DNA of 49,954 nucleotides from Streptomyces gilvus (GCF_022513565.1 NZ_JAKWBE010000044.1:1-49954); one strand, 5' to 3'; numbered from the stretch's first letter, positions 8,246-16,840 are shown. Translations and numbers: made by a program. The notes: generated by a model not told the origin, from the letters alone.

Positions 8246-9592
8246 GTGCCACCAAGTTCATCGAAGCCCACGCGAATCGCCGTGCTCGCGGACTCCGACA
8301 CCCGCTGGAAATGGGGTGCGTTGACCGCCGCGCGGATCGCTCCGGGCACGTCCATGGAAGCCGCACCCGGCGAGGACGCGCAAGTCGGTCTCGAGCTGAG
8401 CGGATTCCTGCTGCGCGGCCGTGCCACGCCGACCGCGCGCCAGCTGGCCGAGGTGGGCGTGCGAGCCGACTCCCTGCGGGAGGTCACCGCCGTCGAGTTC
8501 CTGCGCGCCATGGCCGAGCAGGAGTACGACGTCGTCGTGCTCGCGCTCGTCGGCGGCGGCGTGCAGGCGATGCTGCACGGTCTGGGGCGCGTGTGGGAGG
8601 GCCGCGGTTCGCGTCCCGTCGTGGTCACCGGCTACGTCGGCGTGGTCTACGAGAAGCTCGCCGACGGCCTGCTGCTGCGGCACGGCGCCGATCTCGTCCT
8701 CGCCAACTCCCGCCAGGACGCGGAGCGTTTCCGGGCGGTGTACGAGGGGGTGGGCGCCGACGCCTCGTCGGTGACCGAGGTGGCACTGCCCTTCCTCGGC
8801 GGAGCGGCCTACGAAGGTGAACACGACCCGTACACCGTGGTGTTCGCCGTCCAGCCGTCCGTCCCGGACAACCGCAGGGACCGGGTGTACCTGCTCGACC
8901 GGCTGATCCGGCACGCCCGGCTGCACCCCGAGCGCGAGGTGCTGCTCAAGCTGCGCTCCCGGCCGGGCGAACACACCACGCACATCGAGGAGTTGCCCTA
9001 CCAGAAGCTGGTCCAGCGGCTCGACCCGCCGGCCAACTTCCGCCTGGTGTACGGGAACATGGGCGAGGTCCTCGACCGCACCGACCTGCTGGTCACCATC
9101 AGCTCGACGGCCGCGCTGGAGTCCCTGCACCGGCGCATCCCGACGGTGATCCTGACCGACCTCGGCGTGCGCGAGATGCTGGGCAACCACCACTTCGTCG
9201 GCTCCGGCTGTCTCGCCTCCTGGGACCAGCTGGACGCGGGGCACCGGCCGGTGCCGGACGCGGAGTGGGTGGCCCGGCAGGGTGTCGTGGCGGACGGCTC
9301 CTACGCGAGCGCCTTCGACGCGGCGCGGGAGCGGATCGCCAAACTCCTTGCGCAGCCCGGGGGGCTGGGGCCCATTACGCCGTACTACACACGCGAGACG
9401 GCGCCCGGCTACCTCCCCGGCATTCTCGCCCGCCATCATCTCGCGCCCGACGGCAGCGTGTTGCCGGGGGCGCCGGCGGCCGACAAGGAGCCGGGGCCTG
9501 TCCGGCAGATCGTGCGACGGGCCGCTCGTGGTGCCTATCGGCACGGGGTGCAGCGGGTGGCGCCCGTTATTCGGCGGATGGGGGAGTTGTGA
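8246..9592 (+). CDS. putative glycosyltransferase (DUF6716-like)
   Basis: 448 residues from GTG 8246 (VPPSSSKPTRIAVLADSDTRWKWG); a TTG at 8225 is the alternative start. The fold reads as a GT-B-like enzyme: N-terminal Rossmann segment (RIAVLADSDTRW), central GYVGVVYEKLADG and ADLVLANSRQDAERF, then VLLKLRSRPGEHTTH and LLVTISSTAALESLHRRIP. The last two resemble the basic/His and Ser-Ser/Thr motifs of sialyltransferase-like families. The C-terminal 60 residues are basic. It is transcribed toward the CMP-ulosonate synthetase and separated from it by a hairpin. Probably another transferase of the wall polymer; donor and acceptor are unknown. Confidence 0.7.
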   Translation: MPPSSSKPTRIAVLADSDTRWKWGALTAARIAPGTSMEAAPGEDAQVGLELSGFLLRGRATPTARQLAEVGVRADSLREVTAVEFLRAMAEQEYDVVVLALVGGGVQAMLHGLGRVWEGRGSRPVVVTGYVGVVYEKLADGLLLRHGADLVLANSRQDAERFRAVYEGVGADASSVTEVALPFLGGAAYEGEHDPYTVVFAVQPSVPDNRRDRVYLLDRLIRHARLHPEREVLLKLRSRPGEHTTHIEELPYQKLVQRLDPPANFRLVYGNMGEVLDRTDLLVTISSTAALESLHRRIPTVILTDLGVREMLGNHHFVGSGCLASWDQLDAGHRPVPDAEWVARQGVVADGSYASAFDAARERIAKLLAQPGGLGPITPYYTRETAPGYLPGILARHHLAPDGSVLPGAPAADKEPGPVRQIVRRAARGAYRHGVQRVAPVIRRMGEL

Positions 9593-9660
9593 GCGCCAGC
9601 CGGGGTGCCTCCTCGGACCGTGTGGCGGGTGCGGCGCCGTCTCGGCCGGTCGCGCCCCGC

Positions 9661-9711
9661 GGCGGAGCCGCTGATCAACACAGCCCCGCGCCCCTTCAGG
9701 GCGGCTCCGCC
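9661..9711 (+). terminator. hairpin between glycosyltransferase and neuA-like gene
   Basis: GGCGGAGCCG (9661-9670) pairs with CGGCTCCGCC (9702-9711). A second small hairpin (GCCC/GGGC) lies in the loop. No U-tract follows; it may be an attenuator or partial terminator. Confidence 0.55.
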
Positions 9712-9753
9712 GCCCATCAGACCTCAGCGAACTCTGCACAAGGAGTGCAACCC

Positions 9754-11019
9754 ATGTCCGACTCGCCGGCCACCGCCGGGGCCTCCGTGCGTCGTGTGCT
9801 CGCCGTGATTCCCGCTCGCGGGGGCTCCAAGGGTGTGCCCGCGAAGAACCTCGCCCCGGTCGGCGGGGTGCCGTTGGTGGCGCGGGCGGTGCGGGAGTGT
9901 CTCGCGACCCGTCTCGTGACCGATGTCGTGGTCTCCACCGACGACCGGGCCATCGCGGCCGCCGCCCGTGAGGCCGGCGCCGAGGTCGTGCTGCGGCCGG
10001 CCGCCATCGCCGGGGACACCGCGACCTCCGAGGCCGCCGTGCTGCACGCCATGGACGCGCACGAGGCGCTGCACGGCGCGGCCGTCGACGTGGTGGTGTT
10101 CGTGCAGTGCACCAGCCCGTTCATCGTCCGCGAGGACATCGACGGGGTGGCGTCCGCGGTCGTCGAGAACGGCGCCGACACCGCCGTGACCGTCGCCCCC
10201 TTCCACGGGTTCATCTGGCGCGACGCCGAGGACGAGGTCGCCGCCGGCACCGTCTCCGAGGCCGACGCGGCCACCGGCGGCGGCTACGGCGTCAACCACG
10301 ACAAGTCCTTCCGCCCGCGCCGTCAGGACCGCCCCCAGGACCTCCTGGAGACCGGCGCCGCCTACGCGATGGACGCCCCCGGCTTCCGCAAGCACCAGCA
10401 CCGCTTCTTCGGCCGAACGGAACTCGTCCGCACCGACCCCGCGCGCGTGCTGGAGATCGATGACCCGCACGACCTCGCCCGGGCCCGCGCCCTGGCGCCC
10501 CTCTTCGACGCGGACCGGCCCGGTTCGCTGCCGACCGCCGACGACGTCGACGCGGTCGTACTGGACTTCGACGGCACCCAGACAGACGACCGGGTGCTGG
10601 TCGACGCCGATGGAAAGGAGTTCGTCTCCGTGCACCGCGGGGACGGACTCGGCGTCGCGGCCCTCCGCAGGAGCGGCCTGAAGATGCTGACCCTCTCCAC
10701 GGAGCAGAACCCGGTCGTCGCCGCACGCGCACGGAAGCTGCAGATTCCCGTGCTGCACGGCATCGACCGGAAGGACCTCGCACTGAAGCAGTGGTGCGAG
10801 GAGCAGGGCATCGCGCCCGAGCGCGTGCTCTACGTCGGCAACGACGTCAACGACCTCCCGTGCTTCGCCCTCGTGGGCTGGCCCGTGGCGGTCGCGAGCG
10901 CCCACGACGTGGTACGCGGCGCCGCCCGTGCGGTCACCACCGTCCCCGGTGGCGACGGCGCGATCCGAGAGATCGCCAGCTGGATCCTCGGCCCCTCTCT
11001 CGACTCCCTCGACACGTAA
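9754..11019 (+). CDS. neuA: CMP-nonulosonate (Kdn/sialate) synthetase fused to HAD phosphatase
   Basis: 421 residues from ATG 9754, with Shine-Dalgarno AGGAG at 9741-9745. Residues about 15-245 are a cytidylyltransferase: VLAVIPARGGSKGVPAKNL is the CTP-binding signature, followed by VVVFVQCTSPF. Residues about 265-421 are a HAD phosphatase with DFDGTQTDD (nucleophile D271, acid D273) and YVGNDVNDLPCF. The first half would activate the sugar as its CMP form; the second half would remove the 9-phosphate left by a Kdn-9-phosphate-type synthase. The same arrangement is seen in animal CMAS. The neuB-like gene follows 14 bases downstream, in the same operon. Whether the substrate is Kdn or Neu5Ac is inferred from context. 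Confidence 0.88.
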   Translation: MSDSPATAGASVRRVLAVIPARGGSKGVPAKNLAPVGGVPLVARAVRECLATRLVTDVVVSTDDRAIAAAAREAGAEVVLRPAAIAGDTATSEAAVLHAMDAHEALHGAAVDVVVFVQCTSPFIVREDIDGVASAVVENGADTAVTVAPFHGFIWRDAEDEVAAGTVSEADAATGGGYGVNHDKSFRPRRQDRPQDLLETGAAYAMDAPGFRKHQHRFFGRTELVRTDPARVLEIDDPHDLARARALAPLFDADRPGSLPTADDVDAVVLDFDGTQTDDRVLVDADGKEFVSVHRGDGLGVAALRRSGLKMLTLSTEQNPVVAARARKLQIPVLHGIDRKDLALKQWCEEQGIAPERVLYVGNDVNDLPCFALVGWPVAVASAHDVVRGAARAVTTVPGGDGAIREIASWILGPSLDSLDT

Positions 11020-11033
11020 GGACAGTTCACGCC

Positions 11034-11972
11034 ATGAGCACCAACTCCCGCATCCGCAGCTTCGGTTCGCGCGAGGCCGGCCCGGGCCGCCCCGTGTACA
11101 TCTGCGGCGAGATCGGCATCAACCACAACGGCGAGCTCGAGAACGCCTTCAAGCTCATCGACGTGGCCGCCGAGGCCGGCTGTGACGCCGTGAAGTTCCA
11201 GAAGCGCACGCCCGAGATCTGCACACCGCGCGACCAGTGGGACATCGAGCGCGACACCCCCTGGGGCCGGATGACCTACATCGACTACCGCCACCGCGTG
11301 GAGTTCGGCGAGGACGAGTACCGCCAGATCGACGAGTACTGCAAGGAGAAGGGGATCGACTGGTTCGCCTCCCCGTGGGACACCGAGGCCGTCGCCTTCC
11401 TGGAGAAGTTCGACGTCCCCGCCCACAAGGTGGCCTCCGCCTCCCTCACCGACGACGAGCTGCTGCGCGCCCTGCGCTCCACCGGCCGCACGATCATCCT
11501 GTCCTCCGGCATGTCGACCCCGAAGCAGATCCGCCACGCGGTCGAGGTCCTCGGCAGCGACAACATCCTGCTCTGCCACGCCACGTCGACGTACCCGGCG
11601 AAGGCCGAGGAGCTCAACCTGCGCGTGATCAACACCCTGCAGGACGAGTACCCGAACGTCCCGATCGGCTACTCCGGCCACGAGACGGGCCTGCAGACCA
11701 CGCTGGCCGCCGTCGCCCTCGGCGCCACCTTCGTCGAGCGCCACATCACCCTCGACCGCGCGATGTGGGGCTCCGACCAGGCCGCCTCCGTCGAGCCGCA
11801 GGGCCTCACGCGCCTCGTCCGCGACATCCGCACCATCGAGGCCTCCCTCGGTGACGGCGTCAAGAAGGTCTACGACTCCGAGCTCGGCCCGATGAAGAAG
11901 CTGCGCCGCGTCGCGGGCGTCGTCGCCGAGGCGGAGATCGCGGCGGCGGCCGGCGAGCCGGTGTCCGTCTGA
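11034..11972 (+). CDS. neuB: NeuB-family nonulosonate (Kdn/sialate) synthase lacking SAF domain
   Basis: 312 residues. The TIM barrel condenses phosphoenolpyruvate with a mannose-type sugar. Family blocks are ICGEIGINHNGELE, AVKFQKRTPE, WFASPWDTEAVAFLEKF, KVASASLTDDELL, LCHATSTYPA, GYSGHETG and VERHITLDRAMWGSDQAAS. The usual C-terminal antifreeze-like (SAF) domain is absent: the chain stops about 20 residues after LRRVAGVV. In characterised NeuB enzymes that domain reaches into the partner's active site and contacts the N-acetyl group of ManNAc. Its absence fits a mannose or mannose-6-phosphate substrate, hence Kdn (inference). AAGGA overlaps the neuA stop codon and can act as Shine-Dalgarno, so the two genes are co-translated. 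Confidence 0.9.
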   Translation: MSTNSRIRSFGSREAGPGRPVYICGEIGINHNGELENAFKLIDVAAEAGCDAVKFQKRTPEICTPRDQWDIERDTPWGRMTYIDYRHRVEFGEDEYRQIDEYCKEKGIDWFASPWDTEAVAFLEKFDVPAHKVASASLTDDELLRALRSTGRTIILSSGMSTPKQIRHAVEVLGSDNILLCHATSTYPAKAEELNLRVINTLQDEYPNVPIGYSGHETGLQTTLAAVALGATFVERHITLDRAMWGSDQAASVEPQGLTRLVRDIRTIEASLGDGVKKVYDSELGPMKKLRRVAGVVAEAEIAAAAGEPVSV

Positions 11973-11998
11973 GCCCGAAAGCACCGAGCCCGAACGCA

Positions 11999-12038
11999 CC
12001 GGGCCGGGACGCGACCACCGCGGTCGCTTCCGGCCCGG
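11999..12038 (+). terminator. strong bipartite hairpin after neuB
   Basis: CCGGGCCGG (11999-12007) pairs with CCGGCCCGG (12030-12038), and inside it GCGACC (12011-12016) pairs with GGTCGC (12022-12027). There is no U-tract. It separates neuB from the downstream transferase gene by about 100 bases. Confidence 0.7.
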
Positions 12039-12069
12039 GCGCTCGGACTCCGCATCCTCCGCGCGCCTC

Positions 12070-13170
12070 ATGAGCGCCTTACGACGGGACGGTCGTACGT
12101 CGATGAGCCCCCGCGCCGGGAACACCGGCCCCCACACCCTCGCGTTCGTCGAGAGCCCCGTACAGCTCCTGAACGTGCTGGAGTGGGCGCACGCGCACGC
12201 GCCCGAGGCGGCGCTCACCCTCGTCGTGCTGGCCCCGACCGACCCCATGACCCGGGGGCAGCTGCGCCGGATGGCCGAACTGGCCCGCGAGGAGGGGCAC
12301 GAGGTCCGCTGGGAGGAGGCCCGGGGCGGGCCCGCGGCCCCGTTCCAGACGATCGGCGGTCTCACGGCGAGGCTGCGCCGCGCCGACCGGATCGTTCTCG
12401 GCGATCCCTTCTCCCGCTACGTACAGCTGCTGCTGACCATCACCCGGGCCCGTGACCTGGTCGTCGTCGACGACGGCACGGCGACGATGGAGTTCGTGGC
12501 GCAGCTCGCCCGGGGTGAGCGTCTGGTGCGCTGGCACCGCAAGGGCGGGCGGCCGGGCCCGCGCGACCTGATCTTCGCGCCGGTGTCCTCCACGGCACGG
12601 CGCCGGCTGACGCCCAGCGACAAGCGCCGGGTGACGGTGTTCTCCTCGATGCCGATGGACGAGACGCCGCCCGGTGTCACCCTCCTCGCCAACGACTTCT
12701 CCTGGACCCGGTTCCGCTTCGGGCCGCCGCGGATCACCAAGGGCGCCGACATGGTGGGCACCTCGCTGGTGGAGACCGGTGTCGTGGACCCCGACCGCTA
12801 CCTGGAGGCGGTGCGCACCCTGGCCAAGGCCCACGGTGCCACGCGCTACTTCGCCCACCGTCGCGAGAGCACCGCGAAACTCCACCAGCTGGCGCTGGAG
12901 ACGGGGCTGGAGATCGTCCGCCCCGACCTCCCCCTGGAGCTGATCGCCCGCCGGGGCCCGGTGGGCCGCACGATCCTCAGCTTCCCCTCCACGGTCGTCC
13001 ACACCCTCCCCCTGGCCCTGGTCGGCACGGAGGTCCGCGTGGCGGTCTGCGACATCGACCCCACCTGGCTGACGGAAAAAGCCTCCCCCCGAGCCCAGGG
13101 CTTCCTCTCGGACGTCACAGGAACGGCCCGAGACGTAACCCGCCTACAGACAATGACCACACCGGCCTGA
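12070..13170 (+). CDS. sialyltransferase-like (GT52-type) protein
   Basis: 366 residues. It opens with TLAFVESPVQLLNVLEWAHA, which resembles the SPLQ/LLN start of bacterial GT52-type sialyltransferases. RIVLGDPFSRY and VVVDDGTATMEF follow, then RYFAHRRES (catalytic-type His/Arg region) and ILSFPSTVVHTLPLAL (the Ser/Thr donor-binding motif). The product probably transfers the CMP-activated nonulosonate made by the two upstream genes. Start at ATG 12070 or ATG 12103; no clear Shine-Dalgarno precedes either. The gene is co-directional with neuA-neuB but behind a hairpin, so it may have its own promoter. Confidence 0.7.
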   Translation: MSALRRDGRTSMSPRAGNTGPHTLAFVESPVQLLNVLEWAHAHAPEAALTLVVLAPTDPMTRGQLRRMAELAREEGHEVRWEEARGGPAAPFQTIGGLTARLRRADRIVLGDPFSRYVQLLLTITRARDLVVVDDGTATMEFVAQLARGERLVRWHRKGGRPGPRDLIFAPVSSTARRRLTPSDKRRVTVFSSMPMDETPPGVTLLANDFSWTRFRFGPPRITKGADMVGTSLVETGVVDPDRYLEAVRTLAKAHGATRYFAHRRESTAKLHQLALETGLEIVRPDLPLELIARRGPVGRTILSFPSTVVHTLPLALVGTEVRVAVCDIDPTWLTEKASPRAQGFLSDVTGTARDVTRLQTMTTPA

Positions 13171-13382
13171 GCGTCGCACCGGGTGCAAAGACGCCGGGCC
13201 GCCACGGGACGGGGCACCGGTGGTCCTGCATCCCGTCCTGCGGGCGTGAAAGCCCCCGGCCGGTCCAAGGGGCCGAGGCCGTCCCGTTCGGGCCGGACAC
13301 AGCCCTCCTGGGCGTCACAGCGGTCAGGCCGCGCGCCGCCCGCCCACATGCCGTGAGGCGTCCCCGCAGTACCGCCCCCCGC
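13171..13382. other. intergenic, no gene seen
   Basis: 212 bases between the convergent sialyltransferase-like and methyltransferase genes. GC-rich, with several short complementary segments but no single clear terminator. No ORF with a start and coding bias was found. Confidence 0.5.
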
Positions 13383-14051
13383 TCAGGCGTCCTTCTGAGC
13401 CAGCACGTAGGCCCTGGGGCGGGTCTCGTCGGGGGCTGGTTCGCGGCGGAGCTGGGCCTGGGGGTGGAGGCCTGCCTTGGTCAGGTGGTCGGTGACCGTT
13501 TCCGGGGTGCGCCAGTAGTAGTCCAGGGAGATCTGCTGGTCGAAGCGCTCCGTGAGGTGGAGGCGGGTGTCCTCCTCGCCGGTCTGGAAACCGAGCAGGA
13601 CATGGCCGCCGGGGACCAGGACGCGGTGGAACTCGGTGAAGACCGTGGGGAGTTGGTCGTCCGGGACGTGGATCAGCGAGTACAGGGCGAGGACCCCGCC
13701 CAGTGTCTCGTCCGGCAGATCCAGCGCGGTCATCGAACCGACGTGGAACCGCAGCCCGGGATGCGCCTCCCGGGCGAGGGCCACCATCCGCGGTGAGAGG
13801 TCCACGCCGAACACCGGCACCCCGAGGCCGTCCAGCCGCGCCGTGACATGCCCGGGCCCGCTGCCGACGTCGGCCACCGGCGCCGTACCCGAGGAGCGGA
13901 CCAGTTCCGCGAAGGCGGTGACCAGCGCGAGGTCGAGAGGTCTGTCCCCGAGCCAGTCGGAGAGCTGCTCGGCGTACGGACGGGCGATCGCGTCGTACGA
14001 CGTCCTGGTGGCATGCAGGAAATCCGGGCTACCCGGCATCTCGGAACTCAC
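13383..14051 (-). CDS. class I SAM-dependent methyltransferase
   Basis: 222 residues from GTG 14051, which has AAGGTG about 8 bases upstream. Motif I is VADVGSGPGHVTARL, motif II is GVDLSPRMVALAR, and the post-I acidic segment is FHVGSMTALDLP. The segment ALYSLIHVPDDQLPTVFTEFHRVLVPGGHVLLGFQ is typical of Methyltransf_25/11 enzymes. The N-terminus (ATRTSYDAIARPYAEQL) is common in Streptomyces small-molecule methyltransferases. The substrate cannot be told. Single gene, divergent from the amidohydrolase. Confidence 0.88.
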   Translation of the reverse strand: MSSEMPGSPDFLHATRTSYDAIARPYAEQLSDWLGDRPLDLALVTAFAELVRSSGTAPVADVGSGPGHVTARLDGLGVPVFGVDLSPRMVALAREAHPGLRFHVGSMTALDLPDETLGGVLALYSLIHVPDDQLPTVFTEFHRVLVPGGHVLLGFQTGEEDTRLHLTERFDQQISLDYYWRTPETVTDHLTKAGLHPQAQLRREPAPDETRPRAYVLAQKDA

Positions 14052-14256
14052 GGGCCCGCACCTTACAAGGACACCGCGTCCGACAGATGAACAGAACCGA
14101 CTTGAGTGTGCGGGGCGTGGTATGCGTAGAGAAACAAGAGGTTTACCCATCCCGAACCGCACCCATGCGTCGAGCGACCAGATTTTCTTCCCCGGACGGG
14201 TTGAAGTTTTGTTGATCGAGGTCGCCCGGCCGTCCCGGCGTCATAGCCTTTAGAGG

Positions 14257-15489
14257 GTGAAGCAACTGATGTCACTGGAGTCCGAAGCCGTCGCTCCCGG
14301 GGATGCCGAGCTCCCCGGCACGCTGCCCGAGTCGCTGCGTGCCGAGCTCGTGGAGTTCCGCCGCGATCTGCACATGCACCCCGAGCTGGGCAACCAGGAG
14401 TTCCGTACCACCGCCGCGATCAAGGCCCGCCTGGAGAAGGCGGGCCTGAAGCCGCGGGTGCTCACGCTGGGAACCGGGCTCATCTGTGACATCGGGGACT
14501 GGGACGGCGGCCGCCCCATGCTGGCCTTGCGCGCCGACATCGACGCCCTGCCCATCCCGGACATGAAGACCGAGTGCGCCTACCGCTCCACCGTGCCCGA
14601 CCGCGCGCACGCCTGCGGTCACGACGTGCACACCACCGTCGTGCTCGGCGCCGGCCTCGTGCTCGCCGAGATGCACCGGCAGGGCAGGCTGCCGCGCCCG
14701 GTCCGGCTGCTGTTCCAGCCCGCCGAGGAGGTCCTGCCCGGCGGCGCGGCCGACGCGATCGAGTGCGGGGCGCTGGAGGGCGTGGGCCGGATCCTCGCCC
14801 TGCACTGCGACCCCCGGCTGGACGCCGGCCGCATCGGACTGCGCGAGGGCGCCATCACCTCCGCCTGCGACCGTCTGGAGGTCGCGCTCGACGGCCCCGG
14901 CGGCCACACCGCCCGTCCGCACCTGACCACCGACCTGGTCACCGCCGCCGCCCGGGTCGTCACCGACGTGCCCGCGCTGGTCGCCCGCCGGGTCGACACA
15001 CGCGCCGGTCTCGCCATCACCTGGGGCCGTATCGAGTCCGGCCACGCCCCGAACGTGATCCCGCAGCACGCCGAGCTCTCCGGGACCGTCCGCTGCCTCG
15101 ACCTCGGCGCCTGGCGGCAGGCCCCGGACCTGGTGGTCGCCGCCATCGACGAGGTCGCCAACCTGCACGGAGCCAAGTCGGAGATCAACTACGTCCGCGG
15201 TGTCCCGCCCGTCGTCAACGACCCGGACGTCACCGAGCTGCTGCGCGCGGCCATGACCGCCCGCCGCGGCGACCTCTCGGTCGAGGGCACCGAGCAGAGC
15301 CTGGGCGGCGAGGACTTCTCCTGGTACCTGGAGCACGTCCCGGGCGCCATGGCCCGGCTCGGGGTGCGCACCCCCGGCGAGCGGACCGTGCGCGATCTGC
15401 ACCAGGGCGACTTCGACGCCGACGAGTCGGCCATCACCGTCGGTGTGGAGCTGTTCACGGCGGCGGCCCTGCTGGACGCGGCGGAGTGA
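14257..15489 (+). CDS. M20D family amidohydrolase / peptidase
   Basis: 410 residues. Zinc-dependent M20D hydrolase with FRRDLHMHPELGNQEF, LRADIDALPI, HACGHDVHTTVVLGA (Cys/His metal ligands), LFQPAEEVLPGGA (catalytic Glu pair) and GGEDFSWYLEHVPGAMARLG near the C-terminus. The family hydrolyses N-acyl amino acids, indole-acetyl conjugates or diaminopimelate derivatives; the substrate is not predictable here. Start is GTG 14257 or ATG 14269; the purine stretch AGAGGG at 14252-14257 favours the ATG. A TTCG-loop terminator follows. The next gene downstream is the nucleoside-binding lipoprotein, but the intervening 289 bases and terminator make it a separate transcript. Confidence 0.9.
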   Translation: MKQLMSLESEAVAPGDAELPGTLPESLRAELVEFRRDLHMHPELGNQEFRTTAAIKARLEKAGLKPRVLTLGTGLICDIGDWDGGRPMLALRADIDALPIPDMKTECAYRSTVPDRAHACGHDVHTTVVLGAGLVLAEMHRQGRLPRPVRLLFQPAEEVLPGGAADAIECGALEGVGRILALHCDPRLDAGRIGLREGAITSACDRLEVALDGPGGHTARPHLTTDLVTAAARVVTDVPALVARRVDTRAGLAITWGRIESGHAPNVIPQHAELSGTVRCLDLGAWRQAPDLVVAAIDEVANLHGAKSEINYVRGVPPVVNDPDVTELLRAAMTARRGDLSVEGTEQSLGGEDFSWYLEHVPGAMARLGVRTPGERTVRDLHQGDFDADESAITVGVELFTAAALLDAAE

Positions 15490-15503
15490 CCCGCGGGTGA
15501 CCG

Positions 15504-15523
15504 ACGGCCCCTTCGGGGGCCGT
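15504..15523 (+). terminator. TTCG-tetraloop hairpin
   Basis: ACGGCCCC (15504-15511), TTCG loop, GGGGCCGT (15516-15523): a perfect 8-bp stem just after the amidohydrolase stop codon. Confidence 0.8.
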
Positions 15524-15660
15524 TGCGCTGCCCGGCGCAACATGGTTGTAAGCCAATCGTGCACTCTTCGAAATCACGGCGTGTGAGGGCCGAAGACCCG
15601 GAGTTCAGACACTGTTTGCCTCGAATCGATAACGGCTTCGGAAGAGGTCTTTTTCTGACA

Positions 15661-15672
15661 TCTACGCGCGTT
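15661..15672 (+). promoter_or_regulatory. nucleoside-regulon operator (imperfect copy) before bmp
   Basis: TCTACGCGCGTTACGAT at 15661-15677 matches nine bases of the shared palindrome CTACGCGCGTAG; the right half ends in TTA instead of TAG. TACGAT at 15672-15677 can serve as a -10 box, so a bound repressor would block polymerase. It lies about 105 bases before the lipoprotein start. Confidence 0.65.
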
Positions 15673-15778
15673 ACGATGCCGCGAAGCCTACGCCGCAGGG
15701 GCGTCCGGGCCCGAGCACTGGCATGGTGCTCACATGAAGCGCCGACAAGGCGCTCAGGTCAGGTGAAGGAGCCTTCCC

Positions 15779-16840
15779 GTGCGCCGGGTAGCCAAGCTTT
15801 CCGCTGCGTGTATCGCCACCGCAGCTCTCGCACTGACTGCCACAGCCTGTGGCAGCACCTCGTCCGACAGCAACAGCAGCTCGTCCTCCGCCTCGGCCTC
15901 GGGCGGCGGCAAGGGCATCAAGATCGGCCTCGCCTACGACGTCGGCGGCCGCGGTGACCGCTCCTTCAACGACTCCGCCGCGCGCGGCGCCGACAGGGCC
16001 GAGAAGGAGTTCGGCGGCTCCATCAAGGAGCTGACCGCGAAGACCTCCGACACCGAGGCCGACCGCGAGCAGCGCCTGACCGACCTGGCCAGCGCCGGCT
16101 ACAACCCGATCGTGGCGGTCGGCTTCTCCTACGCCACCTCGGTCGACAAGGTCGCCAAGCAGTTCCCGAAGGTCAGCTTCGGTCTCATCGACTCGGTCGC
16201 GACCTCCCCGAACGTCGACAGCATCACCTTCACCGAGGAGCAGGGCTCCTACCTGGCCGGTGTGGCGGCGGCGCTGAAGACCAAGAAGGACCACGTCGGC
16301 TTCATCGGCGGTGTCGACACCCCGCTGATCAAGAAGTTCGCGGCGGGCTACGTCCAGGGCGTGCACGACACCAACGCCAAGGTCAAGGTGGACGTGCAGT
16401 ACCTGACGCACGGCTCGGACCTGTCCGGCTTCTCCAGCCCCGACAAGGGCAAGGAGGCCGCGTCCGGCATGCTCGACAACGGCGCCGACGTGATCTACAC
16501 CGCGGCCGGCTCCTCCGGCAACGGCGCGATCGAGGCCGTCCACGGCGTCAAGGGCGCCTGGGCGATCGGCGTGGACTCGGACCAGTACAACATCCCGGGT
16601 CTGGCCGCGTACAAGACCTCGATCCTCACCTCGATGGTCAAGAACGTGGACGTCGGTGTGTACGACTTCATCAAGTCCGTGCACGACGGCAAGCCGCTGA
16701 CCGGCAACCAGGTCTACTCCCTCGCCAAGGGCGGTGTCGGCCTGGCCACCAGCGGTGGTTACATCGACGACATCAAGGCCCAGCTGGACGCCGCGAAGAA
16801 GAAGATCGTCGACGGCACCGTCAAGGTCAAGACCAGCTGA
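15779..16840 (+). CDS. BMP family nucleoside-binding lipoprotein (ABC importer)
   Basis: 353 residues from GTG 15779 with Shine-Dalgarno AAGGAG at 15765-15770. The signal peptide (MRRVAKLSAACIATAALALTA) ends at lipobox Cys about residue 24, followed by a Ser-rich linker. The mature part is a PnrA/BmpA-type periplasmic-binding fold: KIGLAYDVGGRGDRSFNDSA, FSYATSVDKVAKQFP, GFIGGVDTPLIKKFAAGY and GVDSDQYNIPG. Characterised relatives bind purine or pyrimidine nucleosides. It would be anchored on the outer face of the membrane and feed the permeases encoded downstream. A strong terminator and a second operator separate it from the ATPase gene, so binding protein and transporter can be expressed at different levels. 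Confidence 0.92.
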   Translation: MRRVAKLSAACIATAALALTATACGSTSSDSNSSSSSASASGGGKGIKIGLAYDVGGRGDRSFNDSAARGADRAEKEFGGSIKELTAKTSDTEADREQRLTDLASAGYNPIVAVGFSYATSVDKVAKQFPKVSFGLIDSVATSPNVDSITFTEEQGSYLAGVAAALKTKKDHVGFIGGVDTPLIKKFAAGYVQGVHDTNAKVKVDVQYLTHGSDLSGFSSPDKGKEAASGMLDNGADVIYTAAGSSGNGAIEAVHGVKGAWAIGVDSDQYNIPGLAAYKTSILTSMVKNVDVGVYDFIKSVHDGKPLTGNQVYSLAKGGVGLATSGGYIDDIKAQLDAAKKKIVDGTVKVKTS

